A stretch of 64,000 nucleotides of DNA from an uncultured Vibrio sp. Its GTDB lineage: Bacteria > Pseudomonadota > Gammaproteobacteria > Enterobacterales > Vibrionaceae. This document shows, in pieces, positions 9,955 to 19,105 of the stretch (position 1 is the stretch's first letter; every line of letters starts with the position of its first letter). The stretch lies in the NCBI GenBank assembly GCA_947504195.1, contig CANNGN010000002.1, forward strand, positions 310,001 to 374,000. Direction: 5' to 3'. Under the pieces are notes generated by a model that had not been told where the DNA came from, did no database searches, and saw only the letters and a list, made by a program, of their open reading frames with translations. The position numbers were made by a program, and so were the translations under genes.

Positions 9955-11148
9955 TTATTCAGCGTAACGATACTTAAATCGTATAGCTACAATGCTGAGT
10001 ACAGGGATGATTGATAACAGCCCAATCATCGATGTCATGGGGATCGCACTAGCGTTATATAGCAATCCCACAACATAGCCACATAAAGACCCTAATGCAG
10101 CCTGACAACATCCTATCCAAGCGGCAGCAGCACCCGCTTTTTTAGGGAAAGGCATAATGGCCAATGACATCGCCGTTGGCATCACGATTCCATTACCCAA
10201 CGCGTAGATGAACATGGGACCAACGATTGTTGCAACTGATACCACTCCTAGCCATGGCAATACGGCCATTATAATACCACCAAGGGCGAGTATTTTCGCG
10301 CCATACAAAACGGTAGATGCACTGCCGAAATGACTATTAAGTCTAGCGGCAATGATACTGCCTAATAACATACCAAAAGCACTGACGCTAAATAACAAAC
10401 CATAAGCCGTTACGGGTACCGCTAGCAATTCAATCAGAACAAAACTTGAAGCAGAGGTGTAAGTTAAAACACCTGCGATAGAACAACACACGGCTAACGA
10501 ATATCCTACAAACGAAGGCTCTTTCATTAAGGCGGCATAATTTCCAACTAAATGCTTTATTCGTATCGCGTCTGGGTTAAGGTTTTTATTTGACTCTTTA
10601 TAACCGAATATTGTCCATAAAATTAACAAAGCACCGAATAGTGACAGAATATAAAACAAACTCCGCCAACCAAACTCCACTCCAACAAAGCCACCAATCA
10701 TTGGAGCCAATAAAGGGGCCATTGAAAAGCCTGTCGTCATATAAGACATGACTTTGCCCATTTCCTCAGGAGGGTAAACATCTTTAACAATCACGCGACT
10801 GATCAGAACGCCTGCACAACCGCCTAACGATTGCACAAATCTTGCGCCAATCAGAAACGTAACATCTGTTGCTAAGGCACAAACCAAAGAGGCGACAACA
10901 AAAACGCTATAACATACCAATAATATGGCTTTACGGCCGAAGCGATCAGACAATGGTCCGACAATCAATTGAGCGCCAGCAAAGCCTATTAAATAAAGCG
11001 TTACCGTTTGCTGAATCAAAGAGGCGCTAGTTGAAAGGTCATCCGCCATACTTGGTAATAGGGCCAAATAGAAATTAATCGCTAATGGCCCAGAAATACT
11101 CAGAATTAATAAAAATCCTAAAAATGCCACTGAGTGACGACTGTTCAT
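9955..11148 (-). CDS. MFS drug/metabolite efflux transporter, Bcr/CflA family
   Basis: 397 residues from the ATG at 11148, chosen because AAAGGA lies six bases upstream; the open frame extends 17 codons further without a ribosome site. Twelve membrane segments are apparent. The family marker is present in the loop after helix 2: LIVGPLSDRFGRKAILL. LARFVQSLGG-type and TGFSMAPLLAPMIGGF-type motifs of drug:H+ antiporters follow. It is the last gene of the minus-strand group behind the M20 hydrolase (153-base gap), so it may export a product of that module, or may simply be a neighbour. Confidence 0.83.
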   Translation of the reverse strand: MNSRHSVAFLGFLLILSISGPLAINFYLALLPSMADDLSTSASLIQQTVTLYLIGFAGAQLIVGPLSDRFGRKAILLVCYSVFVVASLVCALATDVTFLIGARFVQSLGGCAGVLISRVIVKDVYPPEEMGKVMSYMTTGFSMAPLLAPMIGGFVGVEFGWRSLFYILSLFGALLILWTIFGYKESNKNLNPDAIRIKHLVGNYAALMKEPSFVGYSLAVCCSIAGVLTYTSASSFVLIELLAVPVTAYGLLFSVSAFGMLLGSIIAARLNSHFGSASTVLYGAKILALGGIIMAVLPWLGVVSVATIVGPMFIYALGNGIVMPTAMSLAIMPFPKKAGAAAAWIGCCQAALGSLCGYVVGLLYNASAIPMTSMIGLLSIIPVLSIVAIRFKYRYAE

Positions 11149-11301
11149 ATATATCCTTTTGGAAGATAAGCACTTTTCAATATGAGTACGTGTTAACAAA
11201 GTGGCGACCGATTAGTCAACTGTTGAGTCTATGGAGTAATGCTAACGTTCACCTAACTATGTTCCGCTTGAAAAGGGAGATTGCTTTAATTCAGCGTTAA
11301 G

Positions 11302-12444
11302 TTACCTTTGTAAGTCGACCAGTTTATTCAAACAGTCGTCAATCTGCTTCATTTGGTCAATTTCAATAAACTCGTTGGGTTGGTGTGCTTGATTAATACT
11401 TCCTGGACCAAGAACAATGGTTGGGAACCCTGCTTGTTGAAAGTGTCCAGCTTCGGTACCAAAACCAACTGCGCCTAGTGTTTTAGGACCAAGTAACTCT
11501 TCACAAAGCTTTACCGCCTCGCTGTCTGGTTCTGGTTTAAAGGCGGGAATGCTGCCTTCAACAACGACATTAGCTGAGCATTCAGGCGCATGCTTTTTCA
11601 TACGGCCTTCCACCTCGGCAACGATATGTTTAAAGCAACCCAAATGCATATCAACGGTTTGCGAAGGCATAAAGCGAGTAGACAAGGTCATTTCACAGTC
11701 TTGTGCTATGATGTTTGGTGCCACTCCACCAGAAATTAACCCGGTATTGATAACGGTATAGTTTGGGCTTAGAGCACTTTGAGGATCACAATTTGCTTTT
11801 TGTGTATCCGCATATTCAGAAAGCCCCTGTAATACTTTACCTGCATAATGAATTGCACTCACTCCAAGGCTTGGATCGCTAGAGTGACCGACTTTACCTG
11901 TTAAGCTAATCTTGCTGCGAAATGCTCCTTTATGCTGATTTATGGGGCGCATTTCAGTGGGTTCTCCTACGATGACAGCTCGAAGGGGCGGGACAATATC
12001 GACGATATCATTAATTAAACGTGGCACCCCAAGACAGCCAATCTCTTCATCGTACGACAAAGCGAGATACAGAGGCTTAGACAATTTTTCGGAATTGGCC
12101 TTGATTAATGCGACAAGTGCGGCGGCGATAAAGCCTTTCATATCGCAACTGCCACGTCCATAAAGGCGACTGCCTCGTTCAGTTAATGTGAACGGGTCAG
12201 AGTCCCAAACTTGCCCAGTTACAGGAACGACATCGGTGTGGCCACTAAGAATAATCCCCCCTTCCACTTGAGGACCGATCATTGCAAAGATGTTCTGCTT
12301 TGTGCCCTCATCATTTGACGTTAGGCGATAAGGAATATCATGTTGATCCAGTAGATCTGTCACCCATGAAACCAGTGCCAAATTAGATTGACTGCTGACG
12401 GTATCAAATGCGATAAGCTTGCGCAAAATTTCGATGCTGTTCAA
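11302..12444 (-). CDS. M20-family deacylase, acetylornithine deacetylase-like (ArgE-like)
   Basis: 380 residues. Di-zinc M20 metallopeptidase signatures occur in order: LSGHTDVVPV, GRGSCDMKGF, the catalytic YDEEIGC, GEPTEMRP and the C-terminal histidine in SINQAHQPNEF. ArgE-type members hydrolyse N-acetylornithine and other N-acyl amino acids in the cytoplasm. It starts 13 bases after tctA in what looks like a single tctC-tctB-tctA-deacylase operon. This suggests that it deacylates a substrate brought in by the transporter rather than serving arginine biosynthesis. The family is secure; the substrate is inferred. Confidence 0.82.
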   Translation of the reverse strand: MNSIEILRKLIAFDTVSSQSNLALVSWVTDLLDQHDIPYRLTSNDEGTKQNIFAMIGPQVEGGIILSGHTDVVPVTGQVWDSDPFTLTERGSRLYGRGSCDMKGFIAAALVALIKANSEKLSKPLYLALSYDEEIGCLGVPRLINDIVDIVPPLRAVIVGEPTEMRPINQHKGAFRSKISLTGKVGHSSDPSLGVSAIHYAGKVLQGLSEYADTQKANCDPQSALSPNYTVINTGLISGGVAPNIIAQDCEMTLSTRFMPSQTVDMHLGCFKHIVAEVEGRMKKHAPECSANVVVEGSIPAFKPEPDSEAVKLCEELLGPKTLGAVGFGTEAGHFQQAGFPTIVLGPGSINQAHQPNEFIEIDQMKQIDDCLNKLVDLQR

Positions 12445-12457
12445 TTAAATATCCTCA

Positions 12458-13951
12458 TTAGGTGTTCTTTTTACGTATATTGAGCCAGTAAATAACAAAG
12501 ATGGACATTGCAAATAATACTAGTGCTACAGGGTGATGGATTAGGCGAAGCGGGTCACCTCGTAAAATAGTGGCAGATTGACCTAGCGAGAGCTCAAACC
12601 GTGGTGCCAAAAAGAAAGCGATAATAAAGACAACTACTGGGTAATTTAACGCCGTCATAATAAGCCCAAGTCCAGCGAAGAGAAACATGACATAGATACC
12701 AAACATGCTACCCGTAGAGAGGTAAACCCCAGCTACGCAGAGCACGAGAGCGGCGGAAAACACCAAAGATTCAGGAGCCGAAATGAGTTTTGACCAAACG
12801 CGTAAGCCAAAGAATCCGATGATAAAGTTACATATATTGGCCATCAGCATCGCACCGAACAGACCGTAAATAAGCTGCCCCTGTGATTCAAACAACAATG
12901 GTCCCGGCTGAATACCTTGAATAAGAAACGCACCAATTAACATCGCCGATGAGGCTGAACCAGGTAATCCTAGAGTCAGTAACGGGATCATATCAGCGCC
13001 GGCAACAGAGCTATTCGCACTCTCTGTCGCCGCAATGCCACGGATTTCACCAGTGCCAAATTTCTCGGGATTTTTCGATGATTGTTTTGTCGCTGAATAG
13101 CTCATAAACGCTGCCGCTGTCGAGCCCATTCCTGGCACCGCGCCAATGCCTGTGCCAATAAGTGCCCCGCGCAGCAGCACAAACTTACAACTCAAATATT
13201 CTTTCAGGCTAATATTTTTATCTTCATTTGGTTGTATTTTTGGGAAATACACCGCAGGACGAATTTCTCCAGTCATTGAAACCAAACGTCGTATGATTTC
13301 AGCCACAGCCAGTGTACCAATCGCAATCGCAGGTAGCGGAAATCCATCATAAAGGTCGTAAAAACCGAACAGAAATCGTGGAGTCGAATGTTCGGGGTCT
13401 AATCCAACTGTTGCCACTAAAAGCCCAAGTGCAGTTGCAATAATGCCTCGTGTAACAGAACTCCCAATCAAACCAGAAATCAGCGAGAATGCAAAAACCA
13501 TCAATGCAAAGACCTCTACTGGCCCCATTTGCAAGGCAACAATGGCTAATGGAGCAGCGATGGTGATGAGTACGATGTCGCTAAAACTGTCTCCAGTAAC
13601 AGAAGAATACAACGCCATTTTCAACGCCTTTAACGGTTTACCTCTTTTAGTCAGAGGGTATCCATCAATTGCGGTTGCCGCTGCATCTGGTGTTCCGGGA
13701 GTGTTGATTAAAATAGCGGGTATCGCACCGCCGACAAGCCCACCTTTGTTTATTCCTATTAAAAGACCAATCGCCGGTAAAGGGTTTAAAACAAACGTAA
13801 ACGGTACGGCAATGGCCATTGTCATCACGGGTCCAATACCAGGCATAGCGCCCACAAACTGACCGATAATTACACCCGAGACTACGTACAACAGATTGGT
13901 TAGCGTGAAAGCATCGGCAAACCCAGCGAGAATCGTAGATAAATCAACCAT
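12458..13951 (-). CDS. tctA: Tripartite tricarboxylate transporter, large membrane subunit TctA
   Basis: 497 residues with about twelve membrane segments. Family signatures include IGQFVGAMPGIGPVMTMA near the N-terminus, GGAIPAILINTPGTPDAAAT, and the repeated half GAVPGMGSTAAAFMSYSATK with TLGLPGSASSAMLIGAF. TctA forms the translocation channel of a TctABC secondary transporter that uses the periplasmic protein TctC. It starts nine bases after tctB and ends 13 bases before the M20 gene. The transported acid is unknown; family members carry citrate and other carboxylates. Confidence 0.92.
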   Translation of the reverse strand: MVDLSTILAGFADAFTLTNLLYVVSGVIIGQFVGAMPGIGPVMTMAIAVPFTFVLNPLPAIGLLIGINKGGLVGGAIPAILINTPGTPDAAATAIDGYPLTKRGKPLKALKMALYSSVTGDSFSDIVLITIAAPLAIVALQMGPVEVFALMVFAFSLISGLIGSSVTRGIIATALGLLVATVGLDPEHSTPRFLFGFYDLYDGFPLPAIAIGTLAVAEIIRRLVSMTGEIRPAVYFPKIQPNEDKNISLKEYLSCKFVLLRGALIGTGIGAVPGMGSTAAAFMSYSATKQSSKNPEKFGTGEIRGIAATESANSSVAGADMIPLLTLGLPGSASSAMLIGAFLIQGIQPGPLLFESQGQLIYGLFGAMLMANICNFIIGFFGLRVWSKLISAPESLVFSAALVLCVAGVYLSTGSMFGIYVMFLFAGLGLIMTALNYPVVVFIIAFFLAPRFELSLGQSATILRGDPLRLIHHPVALVLFAMSIFVIYWLNIRKKNT

Positions 13952-13960
13952 GATGAACTC

Positions 13961-14380
13961 CTAAGGTAAATACCGATTTAGTACCTGCTCTACAAGTAGC
14001 CAAACACCAATAGGGATTACGAAAGCACCTAAGAACAACCAATGTAACCTTCGTTCACCAATCAACAACATGACACCAAGCGCTAATAGGGGGGCCCCAA
14101 ATTCAAATCCAAAATGCCCCATTATTGAGATGGATGTAATCACATAGGCGACACAGGCAATTGTGCGAAGACACAAGGTTGGATTAAAGTTGATGGTCGC
14201 TTTGTTTGAAATAAACTGAAAAACGGCCGTAACAATGATGATCCAAATAGCAATCGTTGGGACCGTTGTGGGAACAATACGAGCATTCTCAATGTGGTCG
14301 ACTTGTCCTGGCATGATGACAAAATAGAAAAAGATCATCCCAAGAATAAGTATGCCTGTTTGCAATCGTTCTAATGACAT
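13961..14380 (-). CDS. tctB: Tripartite tricarboxylate transporter, small membrane subunit TctB
   Basis: 139 residues with four predicted membrane segments (ILILGMIFFYFVI, IAIWIIIVTAVFQFI, TIACVAYVITSISIMGHFG, LHWLFLGAFVIPIGVWLL). This is the usual size and topology of TctB, which partners TctA in the inner membrane. It lies between tctC and tctA. A ribosome site GGAGGT lies just upstream of the ATG. Confidence 0.88.
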   Translation of the reverse strand: MSLERLQTGILILGMIFFYFVIMPGQVDHIENARIVPTTVPTIAIWIIIVTAVFQFISNKATINFNPTLCLRTIACVAYVITSISIMGHFGFEFGAPLLALGVMLLIGERRLHWLFLGAFVIPIGVWLLVEQVLNRYLP

Positions 14381-14442
14381 TTAACACTACCTCCGGAAAA
14401 GTGATACGACTGCGCAATTAAACACAGCCGTATGGTTCTACT

Positions 14443-15390
14443 CTATTTCATCAACAAGCTTTTCGTATCTGTTAAATTGTTTTTTAGGCTTGCTTCTGTT
14501 CCGTCTGGGCCAAGGTTGTGAGTGCTTGTTTTCATTGTATTTTCAACCAGATTTACCACTGATTCTGATTTTAGTGCTGTGTCAAAAGCCGATGCGAGGG
14601 CAGTTTTAGCTTCCGTAGATAGTCCCTTAGGTGTTGTAAGGTAGAAATATGGATTCAGAGAATAGTTAAAACCTTGTTCAATCAACGTTGAGGTTTCAGG
14701 AGAATAATTTTGGCGAGTGTCTGTTACCACGGCGAGCATTTTCAAGTCACCTGAATTGATGTATTCAATATGTGCACCAGCACCAAAGCCAGCTTGTAAT
14801 TGTCCACCTAGTAGGCCTTGAATTTGCTCTGCGCCACTTTTATGGCTAACGGTTTCCATGCCGGCATTTGTATCAGAATTGATAGCATTGATGATCATGC
14901 GCTGAGGGCCACCATCAAAACCCACTAAATATCCGCCATTGGCTTTTGATTGCTCTACAAATTCAGCGAAAGTGTTATAAGGAGCATCGGTTGGAGCAAT
15001 AATGGCCAAAGGTGCAACTGCAATCGTCCCTAGATAATCGAAGCTATCAAGGTTAAATGGCAAACTCTCTCCTCGAGTTGCAATATTCATTAGTGTGGCC
15101 AGTGTTACACCGAGACCGATATTGGTGCCGTCTGGATCGTCGTGTGCCAAGCCAGATAGCATTGCAACACCACCGCCACCAGGTTTGTTTTGAACAATTA
15201 CGTTCCAGCCTTCGTTTTCCTCAATGGCAGTTGCAATGGCTCGACCCATCACATCTGTTGCCCCACCAGGGCCAAAGCCAATTTTTAATGTAATTGGACC
15301 ATTAGGTTCCCAATCACTGGCCATTGTGGTGGTCGAAATCAAAAGTGATGTGGTTAGAACCACGTTCTTTATAAAACGATTAATTTTCAT
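14443..15390 (-). CDS. tctC: TctC-type periplasmic solute receptor (Bug family)
   Basis: 315 residues from the ATG at 15390, where AAGGA lies seven bases upstream; an in-frame ATG five codons earlier lacks a better site. Signal peptide FIKNVVLTTSLLISTTTMAS. The mature protein has the Bug/TctC features: PLTLKIG-like opening (ITLKIGFGPGGATDVMGRAI), VQNKPGGGGVAML, APTDAPYNTFAEF, and HIEYINSGDLKMLAVV. It captures a carboxylate in the periplasm for TctAB. It is the first gene of the tctCBA-deacylase operon and lies 62 bases downstream of the MarR gene. Confidence 0.92.
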   Translation of the reverse strand: MKINRFIKNVVLTTSLLISTTTMASDWEPNGPITLKIGFGPGGATDVMGRAIATAIEENEGWNVIVQNKPGGGGVAMLSGLAHDDPDGTNIGLGVTLATLMNIATRGESLPFNLDSFDYLGTIAVAPLAIIAPTDAPYNTFAEFVEQSKANGGYLVGFDGGPQRMIINAINSDTNAGMETVSHKSGAEQIQGLLGGQLQAGFGAGAHIEYINSGDLKMLAVVTDTRQNYSPETSTLIEQGFNYSLNPYFYLTTPKGLSTEAKTALASAFDTALKSESVVNLVENTMKTSTHNLGPDGTEASLKNNLTDTKSLLMK

Positions 15391-15452
15391 CTTGTATTCC
15401 TTCATTTCTTTAGATGGCTAATGGGCACTGCCTTGTGCCAAAATCACGACTT

Positions 15453-15950
15453 TTAATTATCTGAGTATTTTTCCGTTACAATATCAGCGACTCTTGCGCT
15501 CAAACGAACGAATGTTTCAAGCTCCGAGTCAGTGAGCGAGTCAGTTAATTCTTGATGGAAGTTGTCGACCAAAGGGCTAAGTTGTTGATAATAAGACTTA
15601 CCCTCGGTAGTAATAGAGAAACGCCAACTGCGTTTGTCTTCTTTAGATCGTTGTAGTGATACAAAACCTTTCTTCTCTAAATCAGTGAGCGCTCGACTCA
15701 TTTGACCTTGATCGATATTGGCAAATTTAACTAACTCTTTTTGAGAGGAACTGTCTATTTCTGACAGTCCTCGTAGAGCTCGCCAGCTGGCAAGATTTAA
15801 ACTGGAATTTTCTTTGATAACCCGTTCAAGTTCTACCAACAATAGACTCGATAATTTACGAGAAACATGCGCAACGATGCTGCTTCCCGATGTGTAACCT
15901 TCGCCAATCGATGGGGTCTCTTGCAGAATGTGTTTGGTGGATTCGTTCAT
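15453..15950 (-). CDS. MarR-family transcriptional regulator
   Basis: 165 residues with a winged helix in the middle: LNLASWRALRGLSEID, QKELVKFANIDQGQMSRALTDLEKKGFV and the wing RSKEDKRSWRFSIT. Such dimers usually repress a divergent or downstream operon and release on binding a small ligand, often a carboxylate or phenolic acid. The gene precedes the tct operon on the same strand and is divergent from the aminotransferase-dehydrogenase pair. It is therefore the obvious regulator of both. Matching inverted repeats stand in front of its own start and in front of the divergent operon. Confidence 0.85.
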   Translation of the reverse strand: MNESTKHILQETPSIGEGYTSGSSIVAHVSRKLSSLLLVELERVIKENSSLNLASWRALRGLSEIDSSSQKELVKFANIDQGQMSRALTDLEKKGFVSLQRSKEDKRSWRFSITTEGKSYYQQLSPLVDNFHQELTDSLTDSELETFVRLSARVADIVTEKYSDN

Positions 15951-15969
15951 AAGTAGCTTCGCATAAGTA

Positions 15970-15998
15970 CATGACTAGACATATAATGTTATGACATT
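15970..15998. promoter_or_regulatory. Candidate MarR operators beside the marR start
   Basis: AATGT-TATG-ACATT (15985-15998) is a perfect five-base inverted repeat with a four-base centre. Immediately before it, CATGACTAGACATA (15970-15983) is an imperfect version of the same form. They lie 20-48 bases upstream of the MarR start codon. Confidence 0.45.
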
Positions 15999-16427
15999 CT
16001 TGCGAAACTCATGCCAAAATATTAAATTAGTTTAAAAACAAATAGTTAATGATAATTCTCAATCCAAACCTTCGAGAAGTTACTCACAAATTAGTAGATT
16101 TTGATGCAAATAGAGCAACTTTGGTGCACCGTTAATCAAATAATCTTACGCTCAAAGTCCTCCATTAATGCGAGGGAGTAGCATGCGAACACCATCGGAA
16201 ATATTTCATGTCTCTATACCGTCTTCTACCTGTTTATCGTGGCTTTAATTACATTTTTCTCCGGCCAAATCTGTTTTAGTCCACTAATAAGTTTATAGCC
16301 GTTTATCGCCCCAAGAAAGATCAAACGCACCAAAGCAACACGGGTATCGTATTTACATCAATAATAAATCATTGATATTTATCACTTATTTAAATTGGCA
16401 CGATTTTTCCATCTTCCATTGAAAATA

Positions 16428-16441
16428 TATGTTTAGACATA
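16428..16441. promoter_or_regulatory. Candidate MarR operator in front of the aminotransferase operon
   Basis: TATGT-TTAG-ACATA is a perfect inverted repeat with the same layout (ATGT, four bases, ACAT) as the sites beside the marR start. It lies about 117 bases before the HisC-like gene. Confidence 0.45.
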
Positions 16442-16557
16442 CAAAGTAAAATGAAAGAAAACCGAATTATTCGTATTGTTGTTAAAGACTCGATGATAAA
16501 TCTGATCTAATAAAAAACGGACTGTGAAGCAGCCACAAAATAAAGGGACAAGTCAGT

Positions 16558-17634
16558 ATGATTTCAAATAAAACCAACCGTGCTTTTAGTAAAGTTCGTC
16601 CGTATATACCGGGTGCCAATATTGAAGAAATGCAAGACGAATATGGTATCGATACGCTAATTAAATTGGCATCAAATGAAAATCCATTGGGCGTTTCTCC
16701 AAAGGGAATAGAAGCATTAAACGCAGCCTCAATTTCAGTTAATATTTATCCAGATCCGAGTGCGATATCGTTACGAAAAGCCATTGCTTGCAAACTCGGA
16801 ATATCGATGGAGCAGCTTATCGTTTCGAATGGAGCTAGTGGGGTTTTAAGGCTGGTAACAGAAATCCTGATCGAAGAGGGTGACGAAGTGATCTACAGCA
16901 AGCCAACGTTTCCTGCCTATTACAATAATACCGTTAGGCATGGTGGTGTCCCTGTTGAAGTTCCGTTGGCGGATGGCTACAAATATAATTTAGATGGGAT
17001 GCTCGAAGCGATAAGCGACAAAACTAAATTAATGATTATCTGTAACCCCAATAATCCAACGGGAACGATTTTGTCCTATCAGGAGATCGCTACATTTTTA
17101 GCTCAGGTTCCTGATGATATTTTGGTCATTGTTGACGAAGCCTATATTGAATTTGTAGAAAATAGAGATCAAGCAGATTCACTCCAAGGCCTAAATAAGC
17201 ATCCTAATCTTATGATTGTCCGAACATTTTCTAAAATCTATGGTCTTGCTGGGTTGCGTATTGGTTACGGTATTGCTTCAGAAGAGATCATCGACGTACT
17301 TAACAAGGCTCATCAAACATTTGTGACCAGTTCACCTGCTTTAGCTGCGGCTGAGGCTGCAATTGATGATGATGCTTTTTTAGAAACAGTAAAAAGTAAC
17401 AACCAAATTGGAAAAGAATATCTATTTGAAGAATTTACCAAGATGGGATTTGATGTTGTTCCCTCGGAGGCCAATTTCCTTTTCGTCGATATGAAAATGG
17501 ACACTAAATATATTTACGAAGAGTTGCTAAAAAGTGGCTGCATTATAAGACCTATGGGTAAATTTGTGCGTGTTACGATTGGCACCGAAAGTGAAAATAG
17601 AACGTTAATCACGGCACTAAAGGGGTTGAAATGA
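16558..17634 (+). CDS. HisC-like PLP-dependent aminotransferase
   Basis: 358 residues of the histidinol-phosphate aminotransferase group (class II, fold type I): RPYIPGANIEEMQDEYG, IKLASNENPLGVSP, ISNGASG, NPNNPTGTI, VDEAYIEFVE, and the PLP lysine in RTFSKIYGLAGLRIGY. The ribosome site AAAGGGA lies about ten bases upstream of the ATG. The stop overlaps the next start by four bases (ATGA), so it is translationally coupled to a D-2-hydroxyacid dehydrogenase. Being outside a his operon, it probably transaminates an aromatic or other amino acid in catabolism. The exact substrate is unknown. Confidence 0.85.
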   Translation: MISNKTNRAFSKVRPYIPGANIEEMQDEYGIDTLIKLASNENPLGVSPKGIEALNAASISVNIYPDPSAISLRKAIACKLGISMEQLIVSNGASGVLRLVTEILIEEGDEVIYSKPTFPAYYNNTVRHGGVPVEVPLADGYKYNLDGMLEAISDKTKLMIICNPNNPTGTILSYQEIATFLAQVPDDILVIVDEAYIEFVENRDQADSLQGLNKHPNLMIVRTFSKIYGLAGLRIGYGIASEEIIDVLNKAHQTFVTSSPALAAAEAAIDDDAFLETVKSNNQIGKEYLFEEFTKMGFDVVPSEANFLFVDMKMDTKYIYEELLKSGCIIRPMGKFVRVTIGTESENRTLITALKGLK

Positions 17635-18614
17635 AAATCCTTTTTTATAGTGTATTTAAAAACCAAGTCGCCGGCGTGGAAAGTGTTTCAGCTGAACGCG
17701 GTGTTGATGTCGTTATCGTGAATCAACCTCTTAGTATGGAGAATGTACACCTTGCTAAAGGATACGAAGCAATATCATGTGCCGGAAAATGTACGCTGAA
17801 CAGGGAAGTGTTAACTCAGTTAAAAGCAATTGGAGTTAAACATATTTCAACGAAAGCCATCGGGTATGAAAATTTGGATCTTGAGGCTTGTCAGGAACTA
17901 GGCCTTAAGTTTAGTAATTCTTCTTATTCTCCTCATTCGGTTGGCGAATTTACAATAATGTCGATTTTAACTTGTTTAAGAAAGTTGTCGTATTCTCAAA
18001 GTAAGTTAAGAAAAAAGGACTTTACCTTGTTGGGTTTGCAGGGAAGAGAGTTACATAATCAAACTATCGGCGTAATTGGCACTGGCAGAATTGGGCAGAG
18101 CGTGATCAAAGGGCTTTCCGGATTTGGCTGTAGAATCATTGCTCATGATATCTATGAAAACAAAGAGATAAACACGAAGGTGGAATACCTGCCACTGGAA
18201 GAGGTATTCAAACAGTCTGACGTGATAACGTTGCATGCTCCATTGCTTGAATCAAGTTACCATTTACTTGATGAACACGCGTTTCAATTAATGAAAGAGG
18301 ATGTATGCATTGTTAATAATGCGCGAGGAGAATTAATTGATACTGAGGCATTAATTAGCGCACTGAAAAGTGGAAAAGTTTCCGCTGCTGCATTGGATGT
18401 TGTAGAGGGTGAACAGGACTACTATAGGTATGATTTTAGTGACAAAGAGATCACAAATAAAAATCTCAATACTTTGTTAAGTATGGATAATGTTCAAATT
18501 ACCACTCATCATTCCTTTAATACGCGACAAGCGGAATACGATATGGTGAATTCGGCAATTAAGTCACTGCAAGAATTTAAAACAGAAGGGTATGCTACAA
18601 ATGAAATTTGTTAG
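17631..18614 (+). CDS. D-2-hydroxyacid dehydrogenase, D-lactate dehydrogenase/VanH type
   Basis: 327 residues. The NAD-binding Rossmann motif is GVIGTGRIGQSVIKGL, followed by an acidic residue (HDIYENKE). The catalytic Arg-Glu-His set is visible in NNARGELIDT, DVVEGEQDYY and TTHHSFNT. The N-terminal AIGYENLDLEACQELG resembles fermentative D-LDH and VanH. It would reduce a 2-oxoacid to a D-2-hydroxyacid or run in reverse. Coupling to the aminotransferase suggests a two-step amino acid / oxoacid / hydroxyacid conversion. Substrate specificity is not visible. Confidence 0.87.
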   Translation: MKILFYSVFKNQVAGVESVSAERGVDVVIVNQPLSMENVHLAKGYEAISCAGKCTLNREVLTQLKAIGVKHISTKAIGYENLDLEACQELGLKFSNSSYSPHSVGEFTIMSILTCLRKLSYSQSKLRKKDFTLLGLQGRELHNQTIGVIGTGRIGQSVIKGLSGFGCRIIAHDIYENKEINTKVEYLPLEEVFKQSDVITLHAPLLESSYHLLDEHAFQLMKEDVCIVNNARGELIDTEALISALKSGKVSAAALDVVEGEQDYYRYDFSDKEITNKNLNTLLSMDNVQITTHHSFNTRQAEYDMVNSAIKSLQEFKTEGYATNEIC

Positions 18615-18724
18615 TATCTAGCGGAAACTAGAGCTCGATGACAATCTTCAGGTCGATAAATTGAGCTCTTAACCCCATCACTTCACGCTTTTAATAGACA
18701 AGAATAAATGAACATCGTGCCCGA

Positions 18725-19075
18725 TTAAAACACCATTACGTGGTCACATTTATACTGACCATCGATGTTCACTAATACCATTTCGGCGACAAACTCACCT
18801 TTGGCTTTAGTGAAATACTGCTTCCAAATAATGGCTGCTGAGTCTGGTCGTTTAAATACTGCGACTACCTCTCGCTGGGAAAAGTAACCTTTCTCCGACT
18901 GGTAATGCTCACACACCATTTGGAGATGTTCCGCTGTGACAATGGCTTTCAAACGATCTGTAAAGTCGACGACGTGCTTTTGATGATCAATCTCGGTCGA
19001 TGCTTGCATTAGGTTATCCATGATTGGATTTGCAATTGATAAAATCTTCTCATCTGACATCTGTTCGAAACTCAT
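18725..19075 (-). CDS. Conserved hypothetical protein, 116 residues
   Basis: I do not recognise a domain. The protein is soluble and acidic, with a helical N-terminal half and a C-terminal half that looks like beta strands (REVVAVFKRPDSAAIIW, then GEFVAEMVLVNIDGQYKCDH). It is about the size of a cystatin- or NTF2-like domain, but I cannot show that. A ribosome site (GGAGAAAG) lies close before the ATG. It lies convergent to the dehydrogenase gene and 30 bases beyond the RES toxin gene, so it may be read through from that operon. Confidence 0.7.
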   Translation of the reverse strand: MSFEQMSDEKILSIANPIMDNLMQASTEIDHQKHVVDFTDRLKAIVTAEHLQMVCEHYQSEKGYFSQREVVAVFKRPDSAAIIWKQYFTKAKGEFVAEMVLVNIDGQYKCDHVMVF

Positions 19076-19105
19076 ACTTTCTCCAAGTCTTTTACACGGG
19101 TAAGG

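Larger units (their letters stand above)
15951..16557. other. Divergent regulatory region, 607 bases
   Basis: AT-rich spacer between the MarR gene and the HisC-like gene. It holds candidate MarR operators near both ends (15970-15998 and 16428-16441). A weak Fur-box-like stretch near 16045-16063 was not accepted. No gene is visible. Confidence 0.6.

Noticed and set aside
13443..13862. 139-codon plus-strand frame opposite tctA
   Set aside because: Lies wholly within tctA on the other strand, and tctA has clear family signatures.
15424..15439. GGCAC/GTGCC hairpin between marR and tctC
   Set aside because: Short stem without a T run on the minus strand; not accepted as a terminator, though it could have a minor role.
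16045..16063. Fur-box-like stretch in the marR-aminotransferase spacer
   Set aside because: Only about 13 of 19 positions fit by eye, and the region is AT-rich.
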